Translations under genes and position numbers: made by a program
NCBI RefSeq assembly: GCF_013337045.2
Contig: NZ_CP118261.1
Location: forward strand, 248,001 to 312,000
DNA: 64,000 nt
DNA from: Agrobacterium vitis
GTDB lineage: Bacteria > Pseudomonadota > Alphaproteobacteria > Rhizobiales > Rhizobiaceae
Direction of reading: 5' to 3'
Shown: one piece after another, positions 9,073 to 18,222 of the stretch
How positions within the stretch are numbered: the stretch's first letter is position 1
Layout: the number at the start of each line of letters is the position of its first letter
Notes under the pieces: generated by a model
What the model was told of the DNA's origin: nothing
The model's database searches: none
Seen by the model: the letters and a program-made list of their open reading frames with translations, nothing else

Positions 9073-10686
9073 TCAGGCGGCTTTATTTTCGTACTGACGT
9101 GCGGAAGCTTGGACGGAAGTTTTGGCGTCGAGTTGAAATTGTTCGATCAGAGCACGAAGTGTATTGGTTTCAGAGGCAAGAGCCGCGCCAGCTGCCGTGG
9201 TTTCTTCCACCATAGCGGCGTTTTGCTGAGTGACCTGATCCAGTTGGTTAATAGCTGTGTTCACCTCTGCAAGTCCGGTTGACTGCTCCCGCGACGATGT
9301 CGCAATCGCATTCATATGCTCATTGACAGTTACGATGTAGTTTTCGATGGTTTTCAATGCCGCTCCTGTTTCGCGAACAAGCTTGACGCCACTTTGCACC
9401 TCGATGCTTGAACTGCGGATCAATTCCTTGATTTCGCGCGCGGCCTGCGCCGATCGTTGAGCTAGTTCCCGCACTTCCTGAGCAACGACCGCAAAACCCT
9501 TACCTGCGTCTCCAGCTCGAGCAGCTTCTACGCCGGCATTCAGCGCGAGAAGATTGGTCTGAAACGCGATTTCATCAATGACGCCGATGATGTTAGAGAC
9601 CTGATTGGACGATTCTTCAATCTTCCGCATAGCGTCCACTGCACTTGCGACAACCACACCTGAATCCGAGGCGCTTGCGTTGGCTTGCGCGGCGACTACA
9701 CGGGCCTCCTCTGCACGCTTTGTAGAATTTGCAACATTGACTGTGATCTCATCGAGCGCCGCTGCGGTTTGTTCGAGCGAGGCTGCCTGCTGCTCGGTCC
9801 GTTTTGACAAATCTCCGGCGGCATGACTGATTTCGTTGCTTCCGGTATCGATAGCACCCACTGAGCCCACAATGGCATGCAGCGTTCCCCCGAGCTGCTT
9901 TACTGCAGTATTCAGATCGTGTCGTAGCGCCTCAAACTCGGATGAGAATGGGATATTGATCTGGAAGGCTAGGTCGCCCGCTGCGAGTCGGCGGAGGCCT
10001 TTGGCAAGGCCGTCTGTTGCCTCCTGTAAACGCTTTTGGGCTGCCGCCTCAGCCTGCAGGCTCACGCGCTGACGTTCGGCTTCCATCTCCAAATCCGCTT
10101 CTTTAGCCCGAAGAGCCATTTCGGCGTTGACCTCCTGGGCGGTCTTCGCCTGATCCATGGCTGCTTCCGCGGATTCAAGAGCGGAGATCAAGGAGTACAC
10201 CAGAGCGAACAGCACGCCGGTTTCCACAATCAAGATTGCAGCATGCAACACCACACGCGAAAAATCGGATCCCTCTGGAAAGACGGCCAGGGATGAGACG
10301 AAGAATAGAAGAATATGATGAACGCTGACAAACGCCGCATATGCCAGGATTGCGCGCCAATCAACCCAAACGGCGCAAATCGCAAGATTGGCGAAGAAAT
10401 ACATATGCATGTCGATCTGCAACGGCGAGCCGGAAAACGAAAACACCAGAATCGCGACTGATGCTGCGTGCGCCATGGACGTCACCACGCGGGTCGTGGG
10501 TCCTGTGCGATCGCTGTTCCACAAAACGCTCGCCAGAGTTCCCATGATAATAGCCGTAACGACCGTGGCCAGGTCAACGCCCTCTGATCGAAGCAAATTT
10601 CTCAGGATGATCAGGGCGACATTGATCCAGAGAAGCACGAGAATACCAATTGAGGATTTCTGGCGAATTTTATCGAGGGCGTTCAT
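9073..10686 (-). CDS. Membrane methyl-accepting chemotaxis protein
   Basis: The 537-residue protein starts at ATG 10686 behind AGGAGG. The first 190 residues hold about six hydrophobic segments (for example [16 protein letters not shown]) with little periplasmic loop, so ligand sensing may be within the membrane. A long Ala/Glu-rich coiled coil (about 190-260), a HAMP-like stretch and the signalling domain ([18 protein letters not shown]) follow. The upstream small membrane protein gene overlaps its start by 17 bases, so the two are probably co-translated. Confidence 0.9.
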   Translation of the reverse strand: MNALDKIRQKSSIGILVLLWINVALIILRNLLRSEGVDLATVVTAIIMGTLASVLWNSDRTGPTTRVVTSMAHAASVAILVFSFSGSPLQIDMHMYFFANLAICAVWVDWRAILAYAAFVSVHHILLFFVSSLAVFPEGSDFSRVVLHAAILIVETGVLFALVYSLISALESAEAAMDQAKTAQEVNAEMALRAKEADLEMEAERQRVSLQAEAAAQKRLQEATDGLAKGLRRLAAGDLAFQINIPFSSEFEALRHDLNTAVKQLGGTLHAIVGSVGAIDTGSNEISHAAGDLSKRTEQQAASLEQTAAALDEITVNVANSTKRAEEARVVAAQANASASDSGVVVASAVDAMRKIEESSNQVSNIIGVIDEIAFQTNLLALNAGVEAARAGDAGKGFAVVAQEVRELAQRSAQAAREIKELIRSSSIEVQSGVKLVRETGAALKTIENYIVTVNEHMNAIATSSREQSTGLAEVNTAINQLDQVTQQNAAMVEETTAAGAALASETNTLRALIEQFQLDAKTSVQASARQYENKAA

Positions 10687-11017
10687 CGGAAGCCTCCTGC
10701 TGGCAAGTAGAAATGGAATTGGCACTGAAAACAAAAAGGGCGCCTGCACTGCGCAAGCGCGCCGGAAATGAAGGTGCATTGGAATAAGCAACCGCGACCC
10801 ACGGTGCGATTCCAGAACTCACGAAAGAGCCATCGGCGTCCGCGATCAGGGACCATGTCGATTGCGCGGTAGTGAACGGTCTTGCTACAACAACGACAAA
10901 AGGCCCGCGCGGTACAATCCACATCCAAATGACAAGCAAAGTCATGATCAGAAAAACGCTGGAGACGATCTTCCAATTCACTTTCATCGTAGGGTTGGTA
11001 GCAGATGCTTTTTCCAC
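10670..11017 (-). CDS. Small membrane-anchored hypothetical protein
   Basis: The 115-codon frame starts with GTG 11017 (or ATG 10987). It has one strong membrane segment ([17 protein letters not shown]), then a compact domain containing [26 protein letters not shown] and PWVAVAYSN, ending in Cys-containing sequence. The pattern looks like a rhizobial membrane protein of unknown function, not a shadow frame. Its stop lies inside the first codons of the chemoreceptor gene, an overlap typical of translational coupling; a role in receptor assembly or sensing is inference. Confidence 0.55.
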   Translation of the reverse strand: MEKASATNPTMKVNWKIVSSVFLIMTLLVIWMWIVPRGPFVVVVARPFTTAQSTWSLIADADGSFVSSGIAPWVAVAYSNAPSFPARLRSAGALFVFSANSISTCQQEASDERPR

Positions 11018-11367
11018 GAGAAGCGCCCGATTTCAATTGCTTGAAGAGTGCTATGGATTTATTGACAACGAATTAAACAGTCAGGCTGGTTCCTTTAGAT
11101 TCGACGTAAAGGCTTGCAGATGACGGGTGCGCGAACACTTAACTGGGCACTGTAAAGTTAATCTGGCATCGATCTTAACCGCACCGGGTTTGCCGGATGT
11201 TAAATTTCAGCAGGATTTGACCCGTTTTTTCGCTTGGTGGCGCGCCATCTAGGTCGACTTACCAATCTGTATATTCACAGCGTTTTTGACTTATGCAGGT
11301 TCAGGGGGAAATGAAAAATCCCATACAGGGTCAGTTCTCAGTGACAATCAACAAAGTGCGCTTATGG
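11018..11367. other. Intergenic region with a relic IS6-type end
   Basis: No gene is visible. At 11145-11174 the sequence GGGCACTGTAA and its next 19 bases match the left end of the IS6-type fragment near 34816 at about 25 of 30 positions. IS6-family ends commonly begin GGCACTGT, so this is probably a scar of a lost element. Confidence 0.4.
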
Positions 11368-12594
11368 TCATCCGTTAGATCGATAGTAAGCACTTGCGGC
11401 CAACATTATAACTCCGGCGATTGATATCAGAATACCCCAAGAGACATAATAATAAATCGCATCCTCTATGCCGACCACTGTGGGGGATATGTAGATTGCC
11501 ATGCCTAAAAGGCTGACAACCATCGATGTGGCAGCCCGTACTCGTCCGATTTCCTCGTTCCTCGCCAGAATCAATATGCGGCCATCACAGATCGCTCTTC
11601 CCAATGCGAACATTCCACCGAGTAACGCGTAGATCACGACCAGTAAGGTGATGCTTCTGGAGGCGGCAAATACCACCATTGCCAGCCCGACCACTATGAG
11701 GATGACAAGCTCCCAACGATGGGCGCTGAACAATTTAGTTTGCGCTGCGGCTGTCGCCAGAATTGCCCCTCCCCCAACCGCCCAAGCTGTTTCAAGGAGG
11801 CCATAGACATCGCTGCCCCGTTGAAGGGTGTCTTTGACGAAGCCAGGAACGAGAACATTGGCCATCTGAGATGCGGAGAAAAATAGCCCAACGTTCAAGA
11901 TGGTAATTGCGAGTGAACGGTGCCTAAGGATCGCCACCACCCCCTCTTTCCATGCTGAAATAATATCCTGTGAAGATTTTGAAGGGGCGTTTTGATAGTC
12001 AGCAAAAAACCTGCTGATGATGACGAATTGAACCGTCATCAGGACCACCATCAACAACACCGACCAAATGGCTGGAAAATAGTGAAGGGCTACACCCCCT
12101 AGACCTGTGCCGCACAAGATTCCGACTTGGCGACAGATAGAGACCCGGATGGAAAGCTTCATGCGCTGCTGTTCATCTACTGCCAGTTGGACGATCCCAT
12201 CCAAAGCGCCGGCGTTCAAGGCGGTACCTACCGAAAACAAAACAGCGTAAGCAAACAGCCATGGTGCAGATGTAGAACTGAGGGAGCCGACTGCCAAAGC
12301 GGCAACGCCAAGAAGTCTCAAAGCCTGGCCTTGCCGAATAACAGAAAGGCGGTTCTTCCGATCAGTCACCACTCCGGCATAGACAGAGAAAACAAGTGAG
12401 GTCGCGCTGCTGGCGAAGAACAATTGGCCGACCAGAGAGATTGATCCCTCGATAGCCGCGATCCAAGATGTCACAACTAAACTAAGGCCAATCGTCGCGA
12501 AAGAGGCGAAAGAGAAGACAATAACGGCAATCTCGATCGCCGCAACCTCGCGGAGATACTGAACAAGTCCGGTCGAGCGCGGTTGATTTTCCAA
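11368..12594 (-). CDS. MFS transporter, probable exporter of the peptide locus
   Basis: The 408-residue protein has about twelve hydrophobic segments and the loop 2-3 signature of the major facilitator superfamily (GVVTDRKNRLSVIRQGQ). The start is a TTG at 12594 with GGAG five bases before it; an in-frame stop just upstream excludes a longer start. It lies 76 bases after the oxygenase gene and in the same direction, third in the unit peptide-oxygenase-transporter. Export of the modified peptide is inference from context; the MFS family alone does not fix the substrate. Confidence 0.85.
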   Translation of the reverse strand: MENQPRSTGLVQYLREVAAIEIAVIVFSFASFATIGLSLVVTSWIAAIEGSISLVGQLFFASSATSLVFSVYAGVVTDRKNRLSVIRQGQALRLLGVAALAVGSLSSTSAPWLFAYAVLFSVGTALNAGALDGIVQLAVDEQQRMKLSIRVSICRQVGILCGTGLGGVALHYFPAIWSVLLMVVLMTVQFVIISRFFADYQNAPSKSSQDIISAWKEGVVAILRHRSLAITILNVGLFFSASQMANVLVPGFVKDTLQRGSDVYGLLETAWAVGGGAILATAAAQTKLFSAHRWELVILIVVGLAMVVFAASRSITLLVVIYALLGGMFALGRAICDGRILILARNEEIGRVRAATSMVVSLLGMAIYISPTVVGIEDAIYYYVSWGILISIAGVIMLAASAYYRSNG

Positions 12595-12670
12595 GGTCGC
12601 TCCGGCGTTTGGAATTCAAATGGTCATCCGCCGACTCCTGAAAGCCGGCAGACGAAGATTGAAGGCGATT

Positions 12671-13657
12671 CTACATTACGTGACCGGTATTAACCGCTTC
12701 CACGGAAACGCTTCTGAGATAGTTGCGCGTTTCCTCATGTCCTAAGATCGGGTCCTCGAAGATGTCTCGCGCGTGAAAACCACTCATATTGTTTAAAACA
12801 ATCAATCGGCGGGACCTTTGCTCGGCCGCATATCTGAAGGGATTCTGGGCAATAGCGGTCTGGAAAGACTTCAGGCGATTGGCGTAATCTGTGCCTGCAC
12901 CTTCTTTCCCTGCGAACTTCCCGTTCATGAATGTGATAATGCTGCCATCTTCGCCTTCGCTGAAGATCGCAGTCTTGACCTTCCGCTCAACGACATTGTC
13001 TATCTTAGAACCGTTCTCACCGTATATGGCTGGCGTCAGCTCGAAGGTGAAATCGTCATCGAAGCCGATCCGGTCGACGTGCTCCGACAAGTTGTCGATC
13101 GCGGAAATCGGGACCCAATAAAAACTCCCGCACTTCCGATAGTTGATGAACGTGTTGTAGATGGCGATATAGCGCGGTACCCCAAGAGACTTCCCCCGGA
13201 TCAGCCCGTCAGAATGGAAATCCAGAATGTCGGTCGGAGAAATATTCAAGAGACCAGCCTCGTTGAGCGCTTTGTTGCTCTCATAGGACGCGCTGAACAT
13301 CGTGAAAGGAGTGAGATTTTCAATGTCTTTTGACGGCTCAATGAGCGTCGACGTAAGGGCGATCGAGACCAGCGCACCAGCAATTGCATCGTCAGTAACG
13401 TCCTCGTATATAGGAGGAATATCGATGGCGGCTATCCCGCACGTCTTGTCCGCGATCCGCGTCTCGATTTGTGCAGTGGTACCAGAAAACGCAGTCTTCA
13501 ATTCACTACTCAACTGTTCCAGAACTGAAGCTTCTCTAGTGTCCCCAAGGGACCGCAGTTCACCGTCGACCTCCAAAACGTCATGGCAGAATTGGCGGAC
13601 TTTCTCTTTATCCAAAGCGAACGAGGGGGCTTCTGCATATGCTTTGCTGTGAAACAT
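12671..13657 (-). CDS. Clavaminate-synthase-like Fe(II)/2-oxoglutarate oxygenase
   Basis: The 328-residue protein starts at ATG 13657 behind AAGGA. It has the facial triad spacing of the TauD/clavaminate-synthase group: His148-x-Asp150 in LDFHSDG and the distal His295 in LNNMSGFHARDIFEDP, with nearby Arg residues that would hold 2-oxoglutarate. Enzymes of this kind hydroxylate or desaturate amino-acid side chains, often Arg, Asn or Asp, free or in peptides. It lies between a 40-codon peptide gene, separated by a hairpin, and an MFS exporter. I infer that the peptide is its substrate. The family call rests on motifs, so it is moderately sure. Confidence 0.65.
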   Translation of the reverse strand: MFHSKAYAEAPSFALDKEKVRQFCHDVLEVDGELRSLGDTREASVLEQLSSELKTAFSGTTAQIETRIADKTCGIAAIDIPPIYEDVTDDAIAGALVSIALTSTLIEPSKDIENLTPFTMFSASYESNKALNEAGLLNISPTDILDFHSDGLIRGKSLGVPRYIAIYNTFINYRKCGSFYWVPISAIDNLSEHVDRIGFDDDFTFELTPAIYGENGSKIDNVVERKVKTAIFSEGEDGSIITFMNGKFAGKEGAGTDYANRLKSFQTAIAQNPFRYAAEQRSRRLIVLNNMSGFHARDIFEDPILGHEETRNYLRSVSVEAVNTGHVM

Positions 13658-13702
13658 GAGTGGGTTCCTTATTCGATATAGACCTCTTAATTTGAAAATG
13701 AA

Positions 13703-13725
13703 GAAGGGCCGGTTTCCGGCCCTTC
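13703..13725 (-). terminator. Strong hairpin between peptide and oxygenase genes
   Basis: A perfect 10-bp GC-rich stem (GAAGGGCCGG paired with CCGGCCCTTC) with a 3-base loop is followed, in the leftward direction, by the T-rich run TTCATTTTC. Its position between the small peptide gene and the oxygenase fits a leaky terminator giving more peptide message than enzyme message. Confidence 0.7.
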
Positions 13726-13742
13726 TCGATTGTTCACGCTGC

Positions 13743-13865
13743 TCAGGTAAGTGAGGTATCGGTGCATTCCGGGCGCGTCAGGCTGGGCTTCACACCCTTT
13801 GACAGGCGCTTCATCGAAACTGTGGTAACAGGTGCTTCGCTCTTGCGATTATCGATGGTCTGCAT
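13743..13865 (-). CDS. Putative RiPP precursor peptide (40 residues)
   Basis: ATG 13865 is preceded by AAAGGGAG at ideal distance. The 40-codon frame begins MQTIDNRKSEAPVTTVS and ends VKPSLTRPECTDTSLT before a TGA at 13743. The first half is hydrophilic and leader-like; the tail has Pro, Cys, Asp, Lys and several Thr/Ser, which are possible hydroxylation sites. Immediately downstream, after a terminator-like hairpin, come a 2-oxoglutarate oxygenase and an exporter. The layout is that of a ribosomally made, modified peptide. I know no family for it; an alternative is a small regulatory leader peptide. Confidence 0.6.
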   Translation of the reverse strand: MQTIDNRKSEAPVTTVSMKRLSKGVKPSLTRPECTDTSLT

Positions 13866-13880
13866 CGTCTTACTCCCTTT

Positions 13881-13898
13881 GAGCAGGATACCCTGCTC
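13881..13898 (-). promoter_or_regulatory. Hairpin in the leader of the peptide mRNA
   Basis: A 7-bp stem, GAGCAGG paired with CCTGCTC around a 4-base loop, ends just before the ribosome binding site of the peptide gene. It could stabilise the message or modulate initiation. On the plus strand it is followed by TTTT, so it could also stop rightward transcription. Confidence 0.4.
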
Positions 13899-14862
13899 TT
13901 TTCAGGTTTCGAGACAGCCAACCACTGGCTGCACCCTTAGGTTTCAGAAAGAATGTGGCAAAAATTGTAAGAGCTTATTTTAAAAAACTATATATTTGAA
14001 TTTTAAAGACAATTTTTTCATCGAACTAGGTGTCACCCTTTTACGATGACGTACGCATTCCTGACATCAATACAATTTACACAACTTTACCGATGACAAA
14101 ATATCTATTCCTTAGACATAAAAATGGTGTATCGGCGGTCCTAATTAATCGGCTCGAAATTCATTAACCTGACCCATGGAAATCCTATCAATATATCTAA
14201 TGTTCAGAGAACGCGCTTTTACCTCTATCCAGTTAACCGCAGAATATTTTCAAACGCACGGCTTCAGCAAAAGCTTAAAGGGACTTCTTCAATCCAAATT
14301 TTTCAAGCATTGTTACCAGAATAAGATCGAACTCAGATCGCTACCACACTTCCGTGTATTCAATGTCCGGGATCGAGGCACGGCTCTCGTCCCATCGAAG
14401 GTCCAACATTCCGGCGAGCTCCTTGACTAAGGGCGAACCGATTGTGGCGGATCGCCGCGTCAGTAATCGGGTGGCCCAAAAAAGCTTTCTCGCCGGGCCG
14501 GGATCGCGGCCAGCGGAGGTGAACCAACCGCGTCACGGAGTGACATTTTCCTCTTCATTGCAGGCAATTTGAGGGCAAGACGGTCACACTAGCAATCGAG
14601 CCAGGCTGGTTCTACGCGGATAAGATCATCTAATGATTGCTGGGCAATACCGGTGGCAAGGGCAGTATCGGATTCGCTGGTTTCGCGGCCACGCGACGGT
14701 GTCCAGGTTGGCAGGCAAGGTGACCAAGTTGATGACGGTTCCATTGCGGGAGAGAGCGAAACGATGCGAGAGAGAATAAATAATGAGTGCGGTTTATACC
14801 GGAGATATTGCAAAAACCGCACACATCGTCGCTAACAAAATACGTTCAATAATCTTGCATCA
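13899..14862. other. Large intergenic region, no gene assigned
   Basis: The first 300 bases are AT-rich and must hold the promoter of the peptide-oxygenase-transporter unit. An 84-codon frame at 14176-14430 on the plus strand has no recognisable family or good ribosome binding site. From 14430 to 14860 the sequence is GC-rich with only broken frames, and looks like decayed coding DNA beyond the end of the trb operon. No traR or traM was found here. Confidence 0.5.
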
Positions 14863-16185
14863 TCAGTTTTTATATTCATTTTTGAAAGAAATGTCTTGAT
14901 CTACCAGCACATTGAACTTGTAGCCGGGGCGAATTTCGAGGGTCGGCTGGACATCCATATTGCGCTGGATGGTACGATCAGCAACCCGGCCGAACGTTTC
15001 TGCGAAATTTCGCCGCGCCGCATCCGAGGCTGTATCCTGTGTTGCCAACGTCGAGCTCTCAGGCACGGCCATATCGATCCCAGTGCCGATCAGCGCGATC
15101 AGCACGGCTGAGCCGAAGGTTTTCAAATAATGATTGTTCACCTTGTCGTTGAACCCACTATGTGCTTGCGCATCGGTCCCCGACATGCCGCCGATCTGCA
15201 ACGTCGAACCATTCGGGAAGATGATGTCGGTCCAGACAACCAGCACACGCTTCTGTCCGAATGACACTTTGCTATCGTAACGACCGAACAGCTTTGTGCC
15301 CTGCGGGACCAGCAGACGATGCCCGGTGGCGCTGTCATAGACGTTCTGGCTCACCTGGGCGGTGATCCTGCCCGGGAGATCGGAATTGATGCCGGTGATT
15401 AGTGTGGCGGGTATGACAGACCCGCGTTTCAACTCGAAGGGCGATTGCTGAGGCACCACACGGTTCGACAAGTAACCGAGATCTTTGAGATCGGCGTTGA
15501 AGAAGTCCTCTTTTGAGCTTTGCCCATTGGGATCGGCATTTTGAGCACCTAAGCCAGCGCGCAACGCAGCCGCATAGAGATCCGACGGCTGCCCCGCCGT
15601 TGCGGATCGCGTTGTGGCAACTGCGGCCGTGTCCGCAGTCGCGTCTTTTGCTTCCGCGCGCGCTTCGAGCTTGCTGTGATCAATGGCCAACGGCGCGTCG
15701 TATGCGGCATTGTTCGCCTGCAGGCGAGCCATCCGCTGGCGCTGCTGCTCCCGCAGATATTGCTCTTGCTGTTCTCGCTGAAGTCGGGCACGCCAGACCT
15801 CTTCGGGCTCAAGCTCACGGCCCCGCTGCTGGTTCTCTCGCCCTTCCGGCTGCGACGCGAAGGGATTGTTGATCTTATCTTCGACCCGTTTTGTTTCGGC
15901 CGGCGTCGGTTGAAACGTAGTCTGCTGCTGCGGTTCGCCAATGATGCCATCGGTGACGCCGCGTTTGATCTGGTCGGCGTAGGTGGACGCGGGGTTGCCC
16001 GAACTCGTCTCCGGGCCAATGTCCTTGCCGAAGTAGAGCCCGCGCGAGGCGAGCCCGTAGAAGATCACGCCCAGAAACGCGACCGCCAGAACGATAATGA
16101 CGATGATCGGCAGCCGATTGATCCGCTTGATGCGGGATTGCGCCTGGCTATTCTGCGCGCCGCCAAGATTGAGGGATTGCACCAT
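14863..16185 (-). CDS. trbI: Conjugal transfer protein TrbI (VirB10-like)
   Basis: The 440-residue protein has a short cytoplasmic N-terminus, one membrane segment (LPIIVIIVLAVAFLGVIFYGLA, about 25-46), a long Pro/Gln/Arg-rich periplasmic region (EREQQEQ-type repeats, about 120-170) and a VirB10/TrbI beta-barrel domain (FELKRGSVIPATLITGINSD onward). It spans inner and outer membranes of the type IV secretion channel and couples ATPase energy to the outer-membrane pore. It is the last gene of the trb operon. Confidence 0.95.
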   Translation of the reverse strand: MVQSLNLGGAQNSQAQSRIKRINRLPIIVIIVLAVAFLGVIFYGLASRGLYFGKDIGPETSSGNPASTYADQIKRGVTDGIIGEPQQQTTFQPTPAETKRVEDKINNPFASQPEGRENQQRGRELEPEEVWRARLQREQQEQYLREQQRQRMARLQANNAAYDAPLAIDHSKLEARAEAKDATADTAAVATTRSATAGQPSDLYAAALRAGLGAQNADPNGQSSKEDFFNADLKDLGYLSNRVVPQQSPFELKRGSVIPATLITGINSDLPGRITAQVSQNVYDSATGHRLLVPQGTKLFGRYDSKVSFGQKRVLVVWTDIIFPNGSTLQIGGMSGTDAQAHSGFNDKVNNHYLKTFGSAVLIALIGTGIDMAVPESSTLATQDTASDAARRNFAETFGRVADRTIQRNMDVQPTLEIRPGYKFNVLVDQDISFKNEYKN

Positions 16186-16196
16186 TGGATCCTCCC

Positions 16197-16675
16197 TTAC
16201 GCGCGCCGCATGAGCGACAAGGCGCTCGCTGGCGTCGCGCCGTTGGCTGTGACCGTGTATGCCCGTCCGAGCTCGATAGTGTTGGTCGAAAGCCGGGCCA
16301 GCACCTGACCATCAACAGCCAACATCACATAGGCGAGCGGGATGACCGTCATGCCACCATCGGTCTTCTGATCGGTGACCACGGCGTAGCCCATCCCTTC
16401 AACGCCGCTTCCAGTGCCTGGCCGAAGGACGAGGGATCCACCTTGAGGACGACCGTTGCCTTCCCCGGTCCGATCTGTTCGGCAAGACGGCTCACCATAT
16501 CGCCGGCGATTGCACTTGCGGCCGGGCCGGAAATCTCGGGCGGCGCATTGCTCGTGACGAGGCCGTCGGCTCCGGTAGACTGGCATCCGGCGAGGAGGAT
16601 GGTGAGGGCGCAGGCTGCGGCAAGGCTTCGGATTGGGCCCAGGAAGCTTTTCGCACGGGCAAAGGTATCCATCAT
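16197..16675 (-). pseudogene. trbH: Conjugal transfer lipoprotein TrbH, frameshifted
   Basis: The ATG at 16675 overlaps the trbG stop. Reading gives a lipoprotein signal ([11 protein letters not shown], lipobox Cys near residue 30) and then [19 protein letters not shown]. The frame is lost at about 16392-16398, where one base appears deleted, and continues in another frame as [17 protein letters not shown] to a stop at 16197. Joined, the product is about 159 residues, the size expected for Ti-type TrbH. Either the gene is broken or the sequence has an error. TrbH is a small outer-membrane-associated part of the mating apparatus. Confidence 0.85.
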
Positions 16676-17526
16676 TGCCCTCCCCTTTTGATCGTTACCT
16701 TCTCTTGTTTCCACCCGACGCCGGAAACGAGCACCGCGCGGTCGATATGATAGTCGACGACCATCATATTGTTCTTCATGCGGTAATTGACGATGCGATT
16801 CTGCCCGCCTGACGTGACGAACAGAACCGGCGCGTCCTGGCCGGAGATCGTGCGCGGGAACTGGATGTAAGTTTTGAGCCCATCGGAATAGACGCGCGTC
16901 GGTCGCCAGCCAGCGCTGCCCGAAACAGAATAAGAGAAGTTCAGCTGCTCGGCGGGGACACCGGCACCTGGAATTGTACTCGCCTGGAGCCGGGCATTGA
17001 CGTCGGCAAGCTTTGCCGAAACGTCCTCCGGATATTCGAAACCGACGCGCGCCATATACTGGGTCGAATGAGACTTGAGCTGGATGTGATAGGTGCGCCG
17101 TGACGTCGTCACCACCATGGAGGTCACAAGGCCCGGCTCCGACGGTTTTACAATCAGGTGAATGGCCTGACCGCCGGCAGCACCCGAGGTCGCTGGCTCT
17201 ACCTTCCAGCGCACCGTATCACCGACCAATACGTCGCGGACCACCTCGCCGCCCTGAAGCTCGATGTCGCAAACCTGCAGCGGCGAGCAGACGACGGAGG
17301 GCTGGACCTCGCCGTAGAGAAAGATCACCTTGCCGTCTGGGCCCTTGGTGACGAGACCCCGCGACCCACGCCATTGGGTAGAAATCCCCATCCCTTTGGC
17401 CTCGTTCGCAGTGACACCGTCAGCAGCTAAAGCGTGGAGAGGGTTGAGGAAGACAGAAGTCAGCATCACTGACCCAAGGGTGCTTAAAGTCAGCCTGGCC
17501 GAAAAATTCTCAAGTCGGATAATCAT
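16672..17526 (-). CDS. trbG: Conjugal transfer protein TrbG (VirB9-like)
   Basis: The 284-residue protein is taken from ATG 17526. The signal peptide ends near [10 protein letters not shown]. The mature part has the VirB9/CagX pattern ([23 protein letters not shown], and the C-terminal [27 protein letters not shown]). TrbG forms the periplasmic and outer-membrane ring of the channel with TrbH and TrbI. It overlaps trbH by four bases (ATGA). Confidence 0.94.
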   Translation of the reverse strand: MIIRLENFSARLTLSTLGSVMLTSVFLNPLHALAADGVTANEAKGMGISTQWRGSRGLVTKGPDGKVIFLYGEVQPSVVCSPLQVCDIELQGGEVVRDVLVGDTVRWKVEPATSGAAGGQAIHLIVKPSEPGLVTSMVVTTSRRTYHIQLKSHSTQYMARVGFEYPEDVSAKLADVNARLQASTIPGAGVPAEQLNFSYSVSGSAGWRPTRVYSDGLKTYIQFPRTISGQDAPVLFVTSGGQNRIVNYRMKNNMMVVDYHIDRAVLVSGVGWKQEKVTIKRGGQ

Positions 17527-17542
17527 GTTCAGGCCATGCCTT

Positions 17543-18205
17543 TCAAAGCTGTGCTGTCCAGTCGAAATCGCGGAGATAGAGACCAATGGGGTTTAATCGA
17601 ATGACGCCCTCATCCTGCGGTGGGGTGAGGGTCACGGTGGCGATGCCACGGAATCGGCGGACGGCGGTTTCCTTGCCGCGCCGGTCGCGCTCAAATTCGG
17701 TCCAGTCGATCTGGTAACTCTGGTTCGACAGCGCGACGATGTTGTTCACTTCGATAGCCACGGTCGAATTCTTTGCTTTCTCGAAGGGCGAGTTCGAGCG
17801 AAACCAGTCATTGACCTTCTCGGTTGCGGGGTCCGAGGTCCTGAGCAATGCATAGGTCCGGTCGATATATTGCTTCTGCACCACGGCATCGGGCGTGACG
17901 CTCCGAAAACTCGAGACGAAACTGCCGAGGGTGGCGCGTACCACCCGCGGATCGGCATATTCGATCTGTTGGGGAACGCCGGCATTGACGGCCGTGCCGA
18001 GCTTGTCGACCTCGACGATATAGGGAACGAGCTTCACCTGGGTGCTCTGGTAGAGTGCGTAGCTAAAGCCGATCACAGCCATGGTCATGCCGATGATACC
18101 GACGATCCGCCAGGCGGCGGCGGCCTTTACGTAGGATCCATAGCGCTCGTTCCATTCGTTGCGCGCAGCGAGATAGGGATTATCGGGCATGTTTTGTCCG
18201 GCCAT
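17543..18205 (-). CDS. trbF: Conjugal transfer protein TrbF (VirB8-like)
   Basis: The 220-residue inner-membrane protein starts at ATG 18205, chosen because GGAGGC lies before it; an ATG at 18226, overlapping the trbL stop, would add seven residues. After the typical [17 protein letters not shown] start it has one membrane segment ([18 protein letters not shown]) and a periplasmic VirB8-like domain. It nucleates assembly of the channel. Confidence 0.93.
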   Translation of the reverse strand: MAGQNMPDNPYLAARNEWNERYGSYVKAAAAWRIVGIIGMTMAVIGFSYALYQSTQVKLVPYIVEVDKLGTAVNAGVPQQIEYADPRVVRATLGSFVSSFRSVTPDAVVQKQYIDRTYALLRTSDPATEKVNDWFRSNSPFEKAKNSTVAIEVNNIVALSNQSYQIDWTEFERDRRGKETAVRRFRGIATVTLTPPQDEGVIRLNPIGLYLRDFDWTAQL

Positions 18206-18222
18206 GGTGGATCGGCCTCCAG

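Noticed and set aside
13762..13983. 73-codon plus-strand frame over the peptide gene
   Set aside because: It is the reverse of the 40-codon peptide gene, which has the better ribosome site, operon position and terminator.
14176..14430. 84-codon frame upstream of the peptide locus
   Set aside because: No ribosome site, no recognisable family and AT-rich context; possibly a remnant but not supportable as a gene.
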